A DNA stretch of 34,242 nt, from NCBI GenBank assembly GCA_903868455.1, contig CAIPVK010000037.1, positions 1 to 34,242 of the forward strand, given 5' to 3'. The first letter of the stretch is position 1. Every line of letters begins with the position of its first letter. Origin of the DNA: an uncultured Opitutia bacterium. Its GTDB lineage: Bacteria > Verrucomicrobiota > Verrucomicrobiia > Opitutales > UBA953. Positions 7,166 through 15,423 of this stretch are shown here, one piece after another. The translations under genes and the position numbers were made by a program. The notes under the pieces were generated by a model that did not search any database, was not told where the DNA came from, and was given only the letters and a program-made list of their open reading frames with translations.

Positions 7166-8555
7166 GGCCCTGCTCCTCGCCGCCGCCCTCGCGGGCTGCG
7201 CCTCCGGCGACCCCTCTATCCGCCCCGACCTCGCCCCGCTCGCCGCGGAGGCCCGTCTCTCCGGCGGCGGCGAGCGCGCCGCCGCCGCCTGGTGGCGCGC
7301 CTTCGGCGATCCCGACCTCGCCGCGCTTGTCGAGCAGGCGCTCCGCTCCAACCCCGACCTCGCCGTCGCCGCCGCCCGCGTGAGCGAGGCCCGCGCCGCC
7401 CTCGTGGCGGTCGACGCCGACCTGCTCCCGCGCCTCGACGCGCAGCTCGCGCTCGCCTCGCGCCGCCTCTCCAACCAGACGGGCCAGAACTTCCCCGGCA
7501 TGCCGCGCCGCACCGACGTCGGCTCGGCCGGCGTCCAGCTCTCCTGGGAGATCGACCTCTGGGGCCGCGCGTCCGACCGCTCGGCCGCCGCGCTCGGCGA
7601 CGCCGAGGCCGCCGCCTTCCGCGCCGCCGCGGCCGAGGTCTCGCTCGCCGCGTCCGTCGCGCGCTCCTGGTTCGCCGTCCGGCTCGCCCGCGAGGAGCTC
7701 GCCTGCCTCCGCGGCGAGTTCGCCTCGCGCCTGGAAGACGCGGGCCTGACCGAGCGCCAAGCCGCGGCCGGCGTGGTCGACGGCGACGCCCTCGCCGCCG
7801 CCCGCCTCGCCGCCGCGCAGGCCAAGGCCGACGAGCTCGACGCCGTCCGCCGTCTCGGCGCCGCCGAGAACGCGCTGCGCGTCCTCGTCGGCCTCCCCGC
7901 CGGTTCTCCGCTGCCGGGCGCCCTTCCCGACACCGCCGCCCCCGCCGTCCTCGCGCGGCAGCCCGCCTTCGGCGCGGGGCTGCCCTCCGAGCTCCTGCTC
8001 GCCCGGCCCGACCTGCGCGCCGCCGCGCGCGCCCTCGACGCCGCCCTCGCCCGCGAGGGCTCGGCCCGCGCGGAGTTCTACCCGCGCCTCATGCTGGTCG
8101 GCGACGCCGGCTGGTCGGCCGACCCCGCCTCGCGCGTCGGCAAGCCCGGCTCGGGCTTCTGGGGGCTCACGCCCTCCCTGTCCGTCCCGATCTTCGACGC
8201 CTCGCGCAACCAAGCCGGCCTCGAGGTCGCGCAGGCGCGCGTCGACCAGGCCGCCGCCGAGTGGCGCAAGGCCGTGCTCGAGGCCTTCCGCGAGGTCGAC
8301 GACGCGCTCGTCGACCTCCGCGAGATCGCCGTCCAGGAGGATCTCGCCGCGCGCGTGGTCGCCGCGGTCGGCGAGCGTCTCGCCAACGCCGAGGCCCGTC
8401 TCAAGGCCGGGCTCGCCGACCGGCTCGAGGTCGAGGCCGCGCGCCGCGACACGCTCCTCGCGCGTCGCACGCACGCCGGCTACGCCTGGCAGCGTCGCCA
8501 AGCGGCCGTCCGCCTCGCCGCCGCCACCGGCGGGGGGTTTCCGGCGGGGGAGTGA
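7155..8555 (+). CDS. Outer-membrane efflux lipoprotein (TolC/NodT family)
   Basis: A 466-residue outer-membrane factor. The N-terminus MRSKALLLAAALAGC is a lipoprotein signal with lipobox LAGC and lipidated Cys15. The protein shows the two-fold repeat of the OEP family: WWRAFGDPDLAALVEQAL near the start is typical of NodT-type channels, and the internal VQLSWEIDLWGR and LTPSLSVPIFD strands are matching positions in the two halves. Long Ala-rich helices form the periplasmic tunnel. It completes the tripartite exporter. The start overlaps the adaptor stop by 11 bases. The TGA stop (8553-8555) lies inside the first unit of a heptamer repeat array. Confidence 0.93.
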   Translation: MRSKALLLAAALAGCASGDPSIRPDLAPLAAEARLSGGGERAAAAWWRAFGDPDLAALVEQALRSNPDLAVAAARVSEARAALVAVDADLLPRLDAQLALASRRLSNQTGQNFPGMPRRTDVGSAGVQLSWEIDLWGRASDRSAAALGDAEAAAFRAAAAEVSLAASVARSWFAVRLAREELACLRGEFASRLEDAGLTERQAAAGVVDGDALAAARLAAAQAKADELDAVRRLGAAENALRVLVGLPAGSPLPGALPDTAAPAVLARQPAFGAGLPSELLLARPDLRAAARALDAALAREGSARAEFYPRLMLVGDAGWSADPASRVGKPGSGFWGLTPSLSVPIFDASRNQAGLEVAQARVDQAAAEWRKAVLEAFREVDDALVDLREIAVQEDLAARVVAAVGERLANAEARLKAGLADRLEVEAARRDTLLARRTHAGYAWQRRQAAVRLAAATGGGFPAGE

Positions 8556-8577
8556 GGAGCGCGGAGTGAGGAGCGAG
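8550..8577 (+). repeat. Heptamer array (GAGYGRG type) over the efflux operon stop codon
   Basis: Four consecutive 7-base units: GAGTGAG, GAGCGCG, GAGTGAG, GAGCGAG. The TGA inside the first unit is the stop codon of the outer-membrane factor gene. A degenerate continuation (TTAGGAGCTGGGCG) runs to about 8591. An inverted array sits at 8756-8786. Confidence 0.8.
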
Positions 8578-8755
8578 TTAGGAGCTGGGCGTGAGTGCCT
8601 GGCCAATTCGCCCCCTTGGCATTAGGACGAAGGGGAGCGGCCTGAAGCTTGTTGAGCTCCCGAAAGACTCTTCCCGACCTCGATTACGCGCCGTCGAGCC
8701 GTCGATCTGCCAATCCAAGTGGCTCGGGTAGTCGAATGGCTCCACGGGCTATCCG
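8578..8755. other. Spacer between two inverted heptamer arrays
   Basis: Together with the flanking arrays this 231-base gap separates the convergent efflux operon and gnd. The spacer is not repetitive and shows no convincing gene, tRNA or U-tract terminator. Short complementary pairs such as GCCAA/TTGGC (around 8602-8620) are present but weak. The two flanking arrays could pair with each other and form a long imperfect hairpin around it. Confidence 0.5.
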
Positions 8756-8786
8756 CCCGCTCCCCGCTCCTCACTCCCCGCTCCTC
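8756..8786 (-). repeat. Heptamer array (inverted copy) directly after the gnd stop codon
   Basis: Read on the minus strand, the TAA of gnd (8787-8789) is followed by GAG and then GAGCGGG, GAGTGAG, GAGCGGG, GAGCGGG. The orientation is opposite to the array at 8550-8577. Both therefore read the same way relative to the gene they follow. Confidence 0.8.
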
Positions 8787-10286
8787 TTAACCCTCCAGCT
8801 GCGGGCGCTTGGGGTCGGGCCAGTCGATGTGGAAGAACTTCCCGCGGGGCTGGTCGACGCGCTCGTAGGTGTGGGCGCCGAAGAAGTCGCGCTGCCCTTG
8901 CAGGAGGTTCTGCGGGAGGTTCTCGGTGCGGTAGGAGTCGAAGTAGGCCAGGGCCGAGCCGAGGGTGGGGACGGGGATGCCGTGCTTCACCGCCAGGCCG
9001 ATCACCTTGCGCCAGTTCTTCTGGGCCTTGCGCATGGTCTTCTTGAAGTGGCCGTCCAGCAGGAGGTTGGCGAGGCGGGGCTTCTTCTCGAACGCCTCGG
9101 TGATCTTCTGGAGGAAGCGGGCGCGGATGATGCAGCCGCCGCGCCAGATCTGGGCGATCTCGCCGAAGTTGAGCTTCCAGGAGTATTCCTTCTGGGCCTC
9201 GCGCATGAGCTGGAAGCCCTGGGCGTAGGAGCAGACCTTCGCGCAGTAGAGCGCGTCGGCGATCATCGCCACGACCTTGGCGCGGTCGACCTTGCCGGCC
9301 ATGCGGGGCTTGGGGCCGCGCAGGGACTTGGCGGCGGCGACGCGCTCCTCCTTGATGGCGGAGAGGCAGCGGGCGAACACCGCCTCGGCGATGGTCGGGG
9401 CGGCCACGCCCATGTCGAGGGCGTTGGCGCTCGTCCACTTGCCCGTGCCCTTCTGGCCGGCGGTGTCGAGGATGACGTCCACGAGCGGCTTGCCGGTGAC
9501 GGGGTCCTTCTGGCGGAGGACCTTGCCGGTGATCTCGATGAGGAAGGAGTTCAGCTCACCCTGGTTCCACTCCTCGAAGACCGCCCCGATCTCGTCGGGC
9601 GTCATGCCGAGCAGGCCGCGCATGAGGTCGTACGCCTCGCAGATCATCTGCATGTCGCCGTACTCGATGCCGTTGTGGACCATCTTGACGTAGTGGCCCG
9701 CGCCGTCGGCCCCGATGTGGGCGACGCAGGGCACGCCACCCTGGATGGGCTTGCCCGGCTTGGCGCCGGTCAGCTCGACCCCGGTCACGGGGTCGACCTT
9801 GGAGGCGACGGCCTCCCAGATGGGCTTGAGCTCGGCCCAGGCCGAGGGGTCGCCGCCGGGCATCAGGGACGGGCCGAAACGGGCGCCTTCCTCGCCGCCG
9901 GAGACGCCGGAGCCGATGAAGCGCAACCCTTTGGCCTTCAGCGCCTTCTCGCGGCGGATGGTGTCCGTCCAGAGGGCGTTGCCGCCGTCGATGATGATGT
10001 CGCCGGGCTCGAAGACCTTGGCCAGCTCGTCGATCACCGCGTCGGTGGCCGCGCCGGCCTTCACGAGGATGACGGCCTTGCGGGGGCGCTTGAGGGAGGC
10101 GGCGAACTCGGCGACCGTGGCGGCGCCCGTCAGCTTGCCCGGGGTGGAGCGGTTGGCGGCCACGAACTCCTCCGTCTTGGAGGCCGTCCGGTTGTAGACG
10201 GTGATGGCGAAGCCGTGGTCGGCGATGTTCAGGGCGAGGTTCTGGCCCATGACCGCGAGCCCGATGAGACCGATGTCGGATTGCAT
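8787..10286 (-). CDS. gnd: 6-phosphogluconate dehydrogenase, decarboxylating
   Basis: A 499-residue, full-length enzyme of the oxidative pentose phosphate pathway, converting 6-phosphogluconate plus NADP+ to ribulose-5-phosphate, CO2 and NADPH. The N-terminal Rossmann motif is GLIGLAVMGQNLA (residues 6-18), followed by YNRTASK, the phosphate-binding Arg region. Substrate motifs are GSGVSGGEEGARFGPSLM (126-142) and the catalytic HYVKMVHNGIEYGDM with Lys201, Asn205 and Glu208. The family signature ILDTAGQKGTGKWT covers 272-285. The C-terminal tail FHIDWPDPKRPQLEG matches the long tail that reaches the partner subunit in the dimer. The ATG at 10284-10286 is chosen because the Rossmann strand begins at once; the frame upstream is non-coding and no Shine-Dalgarno is seen. 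It is divergent from gltB (182 bases). Confidence 0.97.
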   Translation of the reverse strand: MQSDIGLIGLAVMGQNLALNIADHGFAITVYNRTASKTEEFVAANRSTPGKLTGAATVAEFAASLKRPRKAVILVKAGAATDAVIDELAKVFEPGDIIIDGGNALWTDTIRREKALKAKGLRFIGSGVSGGEEGARFGPSLMPGGDPSAWAELKPIWEAVASKVDPVTGVELTGAKPGKPIQGGVPCVAHIGADGAGHYVKMVHNGIEYGDMQMICEAYDLMRGLLGMTPDEIGAVFEEWNQGELNSFLIEITGKVLRQKDPVTGKPLVDVILDTAGQKGTGKWTSANALDMGVAAPTIAEAVFARCLSAIKEERVAAAKSLRGPKPRMAGKVDRAKVVAMIADALYCAKVCSYAQGFQLMREAQKEYSWKLNFGEIAQIWRGGCIIRARFLQKITEAFEKKPRLANLLLDGHFKKTMRKAQKNWRKVIGLAVKHGIPVPTLGSALAYFDSYRTENLPQNLLQGQRDFFGAHTYERVDQPRGKFFHIDWPDPKRPQLEG

Positions 10287-10468
10287 GATGAGTCCGAGGG
10301 GTGGCGGCGGGAAGCGGGGCTGGCAAACGGAAAAACGGTCCCGACCGGCCCACCCCCGAGGGGCCATCCGCGCTTGCCTCCCGCGGAGGGGAGGCCAAAC
10401 CTCCGAGGCTGGACGCGACCGACCCGGGACCCCACCGCCCCGGGCTCGCCCCGCGACCCCCGACACCG
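10287..10468. promoter_or_regulatory. Divergent gnd/gltB intergenic region with dyads
   Basis: Contains the dyad CGGTC-CC-GACCG (10336-10347) just after an A-rich run. It also has two overlapping hairpin options: GCCTCC (10376-10381) with GGAGGC (10390-10395), or GAGG (10391-10394) with CCTC (10400-10403). These options cannot form together. Both divergent promoters should lie here, but no convincing -35/-10 pair is visible. The region joins NADPH production (gnd) with NADPH- or ferredoxin-consuming ammonia assimilation (gltB), so shared control is plausible but unproven. Confidence 0.35.
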
Positions 10469-13400
10469 ATGGCCCTCACGTTCCGCAATCCCTCCCCCCT
10501 CTGGCGCCCCGACATGGAGCGCGACGCCTGCGGCGTCGGCTTCATCGCCAACCTCAAGGGGGAGCGTTCCCACGCCCTGGTCGAGCGCGCCCTGGAGGGC
10601 CTGCGCAACCTGGCCCACCGAGGCGCCATCGACGCCGACTCGGTGACCGGAGACGGCGCCGGCCTCCTCACCCAGATTCCCCACGAGATCATCCGCCGGT
10701 TCCTGACCTCCAAGGGCAAGATCCTGCCCCGCGAGGCCGACACCGCCCTCGCCATGATCTTCCTCCCCCGGGAGGACTACCCCCGCTCGCACGCCAAGCA
10801 GATCGTCGAGGAGGCCGTGCTCAAGGAGGGCCTCTCCTTCGTCGCCTGGCGCCAGGTGCCCGTCGACCCCGCCTGCCTCGGCAAGAAGGCCGAGCTCACC
10901 CGACCCGACATCTGGCAGGCGATCGTCGCCCGCAAGGCCGACGCCGAGTCCGCCATCAGCGACGACGAGTTCGAGCGCCGCTGCTTCCTCGCCACCAAGG
11001 TCGCCGAGCGCCGCGCCGCCGAGGCCAAGGTCGAGGGCTTCTACATCTGCTCCTTCTCGAGCCGCACCGTCACCTACAAGGGCCTCTTCAACGCCCCCCA
11101 GGTCCGCAAGTTCTACACCGACCTCAAGGACCCGGCCTTCTCGACCGCCTTCGTCCTCTTCCACCAGCGCTTCGCCACCAACACGCTGCCCGACTGGACC
11201 AAGGCCCATCCCTTCCGCTGCATCGCCCACAACGGCGAGATCAACACCATCCGCGGCAACCGCAACATGATGCGGGCCCGCGAGTCCTCCGACATCGCCG
11301 GCAAGTGGGGCGAGCGCTACGCCGACCTGCGCCCGATCATCCAGCCCGACATGTCGGACTCGGCCTCGTTCGACAACGCCTTCCAGCTCCTCGTCGCCGA
11401 CCTCCCTCCCGCCAAGCGCTGCGGCATCGTCGCCGCGTCCATGATGATGCCCGCCGCGTGGGAGAACGACGCCTCGCTCCCCGAGCGCGTCCGCAACTTC
11501 TACCATTACCAGTCGCTCGTCATGGAGCCCTGGGACGGCCCCGCCGCCGTGGTCTTCACCGACGGCCGCCTCGTCGGCGCCTCGCTCGACCGCAACGGCC
11601 TCCGCCCCCTGCGCTTCAAGCAGTACGCCGACGGCACGGTGGTCGCCGCCTCCGAGGCCGGCCTCATCGCGCCCTGGGGCTCGCCCGTCGTCCGCTCCGG
11701 CCGCCTCGGTCCCGGCCGCATGTTCGCCCTCGACCTCGCCGCGGGACGCTTCCTCGACGACGCCGACTGCAAGCAGGTGCTCGCCGACCGCCGCGACTAC
11801 GGCGCCTTCCTGCGCGAGTCCGTGCTCGACCTCCACGCCCTCGCCAAGGGCAAGTCCGCGGACGTCGCGCCCTCGCCGGTCGACCTCCAGCTCGCCTTCG
11901 GCTCCGACCTCGAGGAGCGCGACCTCATCCTCGCGCCCATGGCCTCGACCGCGCAGGAGGCCGTCGGCTCGATGGGCGACGACACGCCCCTCGCCGCGCT
12001 CTCGCGGCGGCCGCGCCTGCTCTACACCTACTTCAAGCAGCTCTTCGCCCAGGTCACCAACCCGCCCATCGACCCCATCCGCGAGTCGCTGGTGATGTCG
12101 CTGACCAACTACATCGGCGGGCAGATCGGCATCTACGAGACGCTCCAGGACCGCCGCACCTTCCTCCAGGTCGACACGCCCTTCCTCCTGCCGCACGAGG
12201 CCGCCGAGATCCCCGCGCGCTTCGCGGGCAAGCTCCTCGACCTCGACGCGACCTTCGCCGCCGCCGGCGGCCCCGCCGCGCTCGAGCCCGCGCTCCGCTC
12301 GCTCGCCGACGCGGCCGTCGCCGCCGTGCGCGACAAGGGCGCCCGCGTGGTGCGCATCTCCGACCGCGCCGTCTCCGCCGACCGGGCCCCCGTGCCCATG
12401 CTGCTCGCCGTCGGCGCCGTCCACCAGGCGCTCGTCCGCGCCGGCCTCCGCCTGCGCTGCGGCATCGTGGTCGAGACGGGCGAGGCCCGCGACGTCCACC
12501 AGCTCGCCTGCCTCATCGGCTACGGCGCCACCGCCGTGTACCCGTGGCTCGCCTACGCCATCCTCGCCGACCTCCACGCCGGCGGGAAGCTCGACCCCAA
12601 GGTCGACCTGCCCAAGGCCTGGGAGAACTACCGCAAGGCCGCGGGCAAGGGCCTGCTCAAGATCATGTCCAAGATGGGGATCTCGACCCTGCTCTCCTAC
12701 CAAGGCGCCCAGGTCTTCGAGGCCCTCGGCGTGGGCGACAAGGTCATCGCCGACTGCTTCGCCGGCACGCCCTCGCCCATCGGCGGCGTCGGCTACGAGG
12801 AAATCGCCGGCGAGACGCTCCGCCGCCACGCGCGGGCCTTCCCCGCCGCCCCCGCGGAGCTGCCCAACGAGGGCTGGTACCTCGTCAACAAGAAGGGCGA
12901 CGGCGAGGCCCACGGCTGGAGCCCGAAGGTCGTGGCCGGCATGGGCAAGTTCCTCAAGTCGGGCGGCGACGCCGCCGGCTGGGCCGAGTGGCGCACCGCG
13001 GCCGACGACCACGCGCCCATCACCATCAAGGACCTCCTCCAGCTCAACTTCGCGCCGAAGGCCCTCGACCTCGCCGAGGTCGAGCCCGCCTCCGCCATCC
13101 GCCGACGGTTCACCACCGCCGGCATGTCCCTCGGCGCCATCTCGCCCGAGGCCCACGAGTGCCTCGCCATCGCGATGAACCGCATCGGCGGCAAGTCGAA
13201 CACCGGCGAGGGCGGCGAGGATCCCCGCCGCTATCGCCCGCTGGAGAACGGCGACAACGCCAACTCCGCCATCAAGCAGGTCGCCTCCGGACGCTTCGGC
13301 GTGACCGCCGAGTACCTCGCCTCCGCCAAGGAGATCGAGATCAAGGTCGCCCAGGGCGCCAAGCCCGGCGAGGGCGGCCAGCTGCCCGGCCACAAGGTCT

Positions 13401-14983
13401 CGCCGCTCATCGCGACGCTCCGCTACTCCGTCCCCGGCGTCACGCTGATCTCGCCGCCGCCGCACCACGACATCTACTCCATCGAGGACCTGGCGCAGCT
13501 CATCTTCGACCTCAAGTGCGTCAACCCGCGCGCCAAGGTCTGCGTCAAGCTCGTCTCCTGCTCCGGCGTCGGCACCGTCGCCGCCGGCGTGGCCAAGGCG
13601 TACGCCGACGTCATCCTGGTCTCCGGCCACGAGGGCGGCACCGGCGCGTCGCCGCTCTCCTCGGTCAAGAACGCGGGCTCCGCCTGGGAGATCGGCATCG
13701 CCGAGGCCCACCAGGTCCTGATGATGAACGACCTCCGCGGCCACGTCACCCTCCGCACCGACGGCGGGATGAAGACCGGCCGCGACATCGTCGTCGCCGC
13801 CATCCTCGGCGCCGAGGAGTTCAACTTCGGCACCGCCGCGCTCATCGCCGCCGGCTGCGCCATGTTCCGCGTCTGCCACCTCAACACCTGCCCGGTCGGC
13901 GTCGCCACCCAGCGCGAGGACCTGCGGGCGAAGTTCCGCGGCAAGCCCGAGAACGTCATCCACTTCTTCAACGCCGTGGCGGAGGACGTCCGCGTCATCC
14001 TGGCCAAGCTCGGCCGGCGCTCGCTCGAGGAGGTCGTCGGCCGCACCGAGCTCCTGCGCTTCGTGCCCGACGCGGAGAATCCCAAGACCGCCCGCCTCCG
14101 CCTCGACGGCCTGCTCTTCGACCCCGATCCCGCCGGCGACGCCGCCCGCGTCCACACGCGCGACCGCAACAACCCGCCCGGCCACGACCTCGTGGTCGAC
14201 GACGTCGTCCTGCAGGACGCGCGCCACGTGCTCGTCCACAAGGAGCCCGGTTTCCGCGGCTCCTACAAGGTCCGCAACGTCCACCGCAACATCGGCACCC
14301 GACTCGCCGGCGAGATCGCCTACCTCCACGGCAACAAGGGCCTGCCCGAGGGCCTGATCGACCTCACCTTCGAGGGCAGCAGCGGCCAGTCCTTCGGCAC
14401 CTTCTGCGTCCAGGGCATGCGCCTGCGCCTCGTCGGCGAGGCCAACGACTACGTCGGCAAGGGCATGAACGGCGGCGAGATCACCCTGCGCCCCTCGCCC
14501 GAGGCCTCCTTCGCCTGGCACGAGAACATCATCATGGGCAACACCTGCCTCTACGGCGCCACGGGCGGCGCGCTGTTCGCCGCCGGCCGCGCCGGCGAGC
14601 GCTTCGGCGTGCGCAACTCGGGCGCCACCGCCGTCGTCGAGGGCGTGGGCGACCACGGCTGCGAGTACATGACGGGCGGCGTCGTCGCCGTCCTCGGCCC
14701 CGTCGGCCGCAACTTCGGCGCCGGCATGTCCGGCGGCCTCGCCTTCGTCTGGGACCCCGAGCGTCGGCTCGATGCGCTGGTCAACCCGGAGATGGTCGAG
14801 CTCCGCGCCGTCGAGGCCTCGGAATCGGACGCGCTCCGCGCGCTCGTCGCCCGCCACGCCGAGGCCACCTCCAGCCCGCACGCCGCCGCCCTGCTCGCCG
14901 ACTGGCCCAAGGCGCTCGCCGCCTTCCGCCGCGTCACGCCGCACGGCAGCACCGCGACCCTCGCCGCGCCCGCCAAGGTCTGA
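10469..14983 (+). CDS. gltB: Glutamate synthase large (alpha) chain
   Basis: A 1,504-residue, full-length GOGAT large subunit that makes two glutamates from glutamine and 2-oxoglutarate. After a short propeptide ending ERDA, Cys21 in ERDACGVGFIANLKG is the expected N-terminal nucleophile of the class II glutaminase domain (about 21-430). The central domain spans about 460-740, and the FMN-binding synthase domain about 840-1210, with GHEGGTGASPLSSVKNAG. The 3Fe-4S cluster cysteines are Cys1130, Cys1136 and Cys1141 in AGCAMFRVCHLNTCPVG. The C-terminal GXGXG beta-helix covers about 1265-1455. The ATG at 10469 leaves a normal 20-residue propeptide. No gltD small subunit is in the window, so the electron donor (NADPH via GltD or ferredoxin) is open. 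A hairpin terminator follows. Confidence 0.97.
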   Translation: MALTFRNPSPLWRPDMERDACGVGFIANLKGERSHALVERALEGLRNLAHRGAIDADSVTGDGAGLLTQIPHEIIRRFLTSKGKILPREADTALAMIFLPREDYPRSHAKQIVEEAVLKEGLSFVAWRQVPVDPACLGKKAELTRPDIWQAIVARKADAESAISDDEFERRCFLATKVAERRAAEAKVEGFYICSFSSRTVTYKGLFNAPQVRKFYTDLKDPAFSTAFVLFHQRFATNTLPDWTKAHPFRCIAHNGEINTIRGNRNMMRARESSDIAGKWGERYADLRPIIQPDMSDSASFDNAFQLLVADLPPAKRCGIVAASMMMPAAWENDASLPERVRNFYHYQSLVMEPWDGPAAVVFTDGRLVGASLDRNGLRPLRFKQYADGTVVAASEAGLIAPWGSPVVRSGRLGPGRMFALDLAAGRFLDDADCKQVLADRRDYGAFLRESVLDLHALAKGKSADVAPSPVDLQLAFGSDLEERDLILAPMASTAQEAVGSMGDDTPLAALSRRPRLLYTYFKQLFAQVTNPPIDPIRESLVMSLTNYIGGQIGIYETLQDRRTFLQVDTPFLLPHEAAEIPARFAGKLLDLDATFAAAGGPAALEPALRSLADAAVAAVRDKGARVVRISDRAVSADRAPVPMLLAVGAVHQALVRAGLRLRCGIVVETGEARDVHQLACLIGYGATAVYPWLAYAILADLHAGGKLDPKVDLPKAWENYRKAAGKGLLKIMSKMGISTLLSYQGAQVFEALGVGDKVIADCFAGTPSPIGGVGYEEIAGETLRRHARAFPAAPAELPNEGWYLVNKKGDGEAHGWSPKVVAGMGKFLKSGGDAAGWAEWRTAADDHAPITIKDLLQLNFAPKALDLAEVEPASAIRRRFTTAGMSLGAISPEAHECLAIAMNRIGGKSNTGEGGEDPRRYRPLENGDNANSAIKQVASGRFGVTAEYLASAKEIEIKVAQGAKPGEGGQLPGHKVSPLIATLRYSVPGVTLISPPPHHDIYSIEDLAQLIFDLKCVNPRAKVCVKLVSCSGVGTVAAGVAKAYADVILVSGHEGGTGASPLSSVKNAGSAWEIGIAEAHQVLMMNDLRGHVTLRTDGGMKTGRDIVVAAILGAEEFNFGTAALIAAGCAMFRVCHLNTCPVGVATQREDLRAKFRGKPENVIHFFNAVAEDVRVILAKLGRRSLEEVVGRTELLRFVPDAENPKTARLRLDGLLFDPDPAGDAARVHTRDRNNPPGHDLVVDDVVLQDARHVLVHKEPGFRGSYKVRNVHRNIGTRLAGEIAYLHGNKGLPEGLIDLTFEGSSGQSFGTFCVQGMRLRLVGEANDYVGKGMNGGEITLRPSPEASFAWHENIIMGNTCLYGATGGALFAAGRAGERFGVRNSGATAVVEGVGDHGCEYMTGGVVAVLGPVGRNFGAGMSGGLAFVWDPERRLDALVNPEMVELRAVEASESDALRALVARHAEATSSPHAAALLADWPKALAAFRRVTPHGSTATLAAPAKV

Positions 14984-15007
14984 CCGTCGGGAGGACGTCC
15001 GCGCACA

Positions 15008-15029
15008 GGGGCCCGGGAGACCGGGCCCC
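15008..15029. terminator. Hairpin terminator between gltB and the convergent membrane-protein gene
   Basis: A perfect 9-bp stem, GGGGCCCGG (15008-15016) with CCGGGCCCC (15021-15029), and a GAGA loop. It is followed on the plus strand by TTCGCTT, only a modest T-tract. It lies 24 bases after the gltB stop and 5 bases beyond the stop of the convergent minus-strand gene, so it could serve both. Confidence 0.75.
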
Positions 15030-15034
15030 TTCGC

Positions 15035-15382
15035 TTAGCCGCGCCGGGACCCCATCCAGCCGCCGAGCGCCGCGCACCCGGAAAGGACGACCAGCCCGAG
15101 AAGCGTCGTGCCGAGCGGCTCGCGCGACAGGAGGAGCGTGATGGCCGAAAGGACGCCGACCACCTTGGCCAGGTGCGCCGCCAACCCTTCCGCGCCGCGC
15201 ACCTTGCCGATGAGGAAAAAGGCGAGGAGCACGAGGACCAAGCCCGCCGCCGCCAGCCCGTGGCCGCCGGGGACGACGAGCCCGGCCAGGACGCTCCCCA
15301 CCTTGGGGAGCAGGAGCGCGATCACGCTGTCGAGGGCGACCTCGCCCCAGCCGGGGACGCGCGCGGAGGGCCGGTCTTCCAT
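15035..15382 (-). CDS. Small membrane protein, unknown, downstream of miaB
   Basis: 115 residues from the ATG at 15380-15382. Three or four hydrophobic segments are seen: about 16-38 (ALDSVIALLLPKVGSVLAGLVV, the first part amphipathic), 42-59 (GLAAAGLVLVLLAFFLIG), 69-85 (AHLAKVVGVLSAITLLL) and 92-109 (TLLGLVVLSGCAALGGW). The end is basic (GSRRG). No family is recognised. It is 41 bases downstream of miaB on the same strand, probably a two-gene transcript. The same reading frame continues upstream antiphase to miaB, but that part is a GC-rich shadow and is not included. Its stop is next to the gltB terminator hairpin. Confidence 0.6.
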   Translation of the reverse strand: MEDRPSARVPGWGEVALDSVIALLLPKVGSVLAGLVVPGGHGLAAAGLVLVLLAFFLIGKVRGAEGLAAHLAKVVGVLSAITLLLSREPLGTTLLGLVVLSGCAALGGWMGSRRG

Positions 15383-15423
15383 GCGCGGAACATGGGGGCG
15401 CCGCCGCCCCGCCGCCAGCCCGT

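Noticed and set aside
10229..14944. Very long open frame on the minus strand opposite gltB
   Set aside because: Low-complexity Gly/Ala/Glu/Val translation without any domain, antisense to a textbook glutamate synthase. It is the expected shadow of GC-rich third positions.
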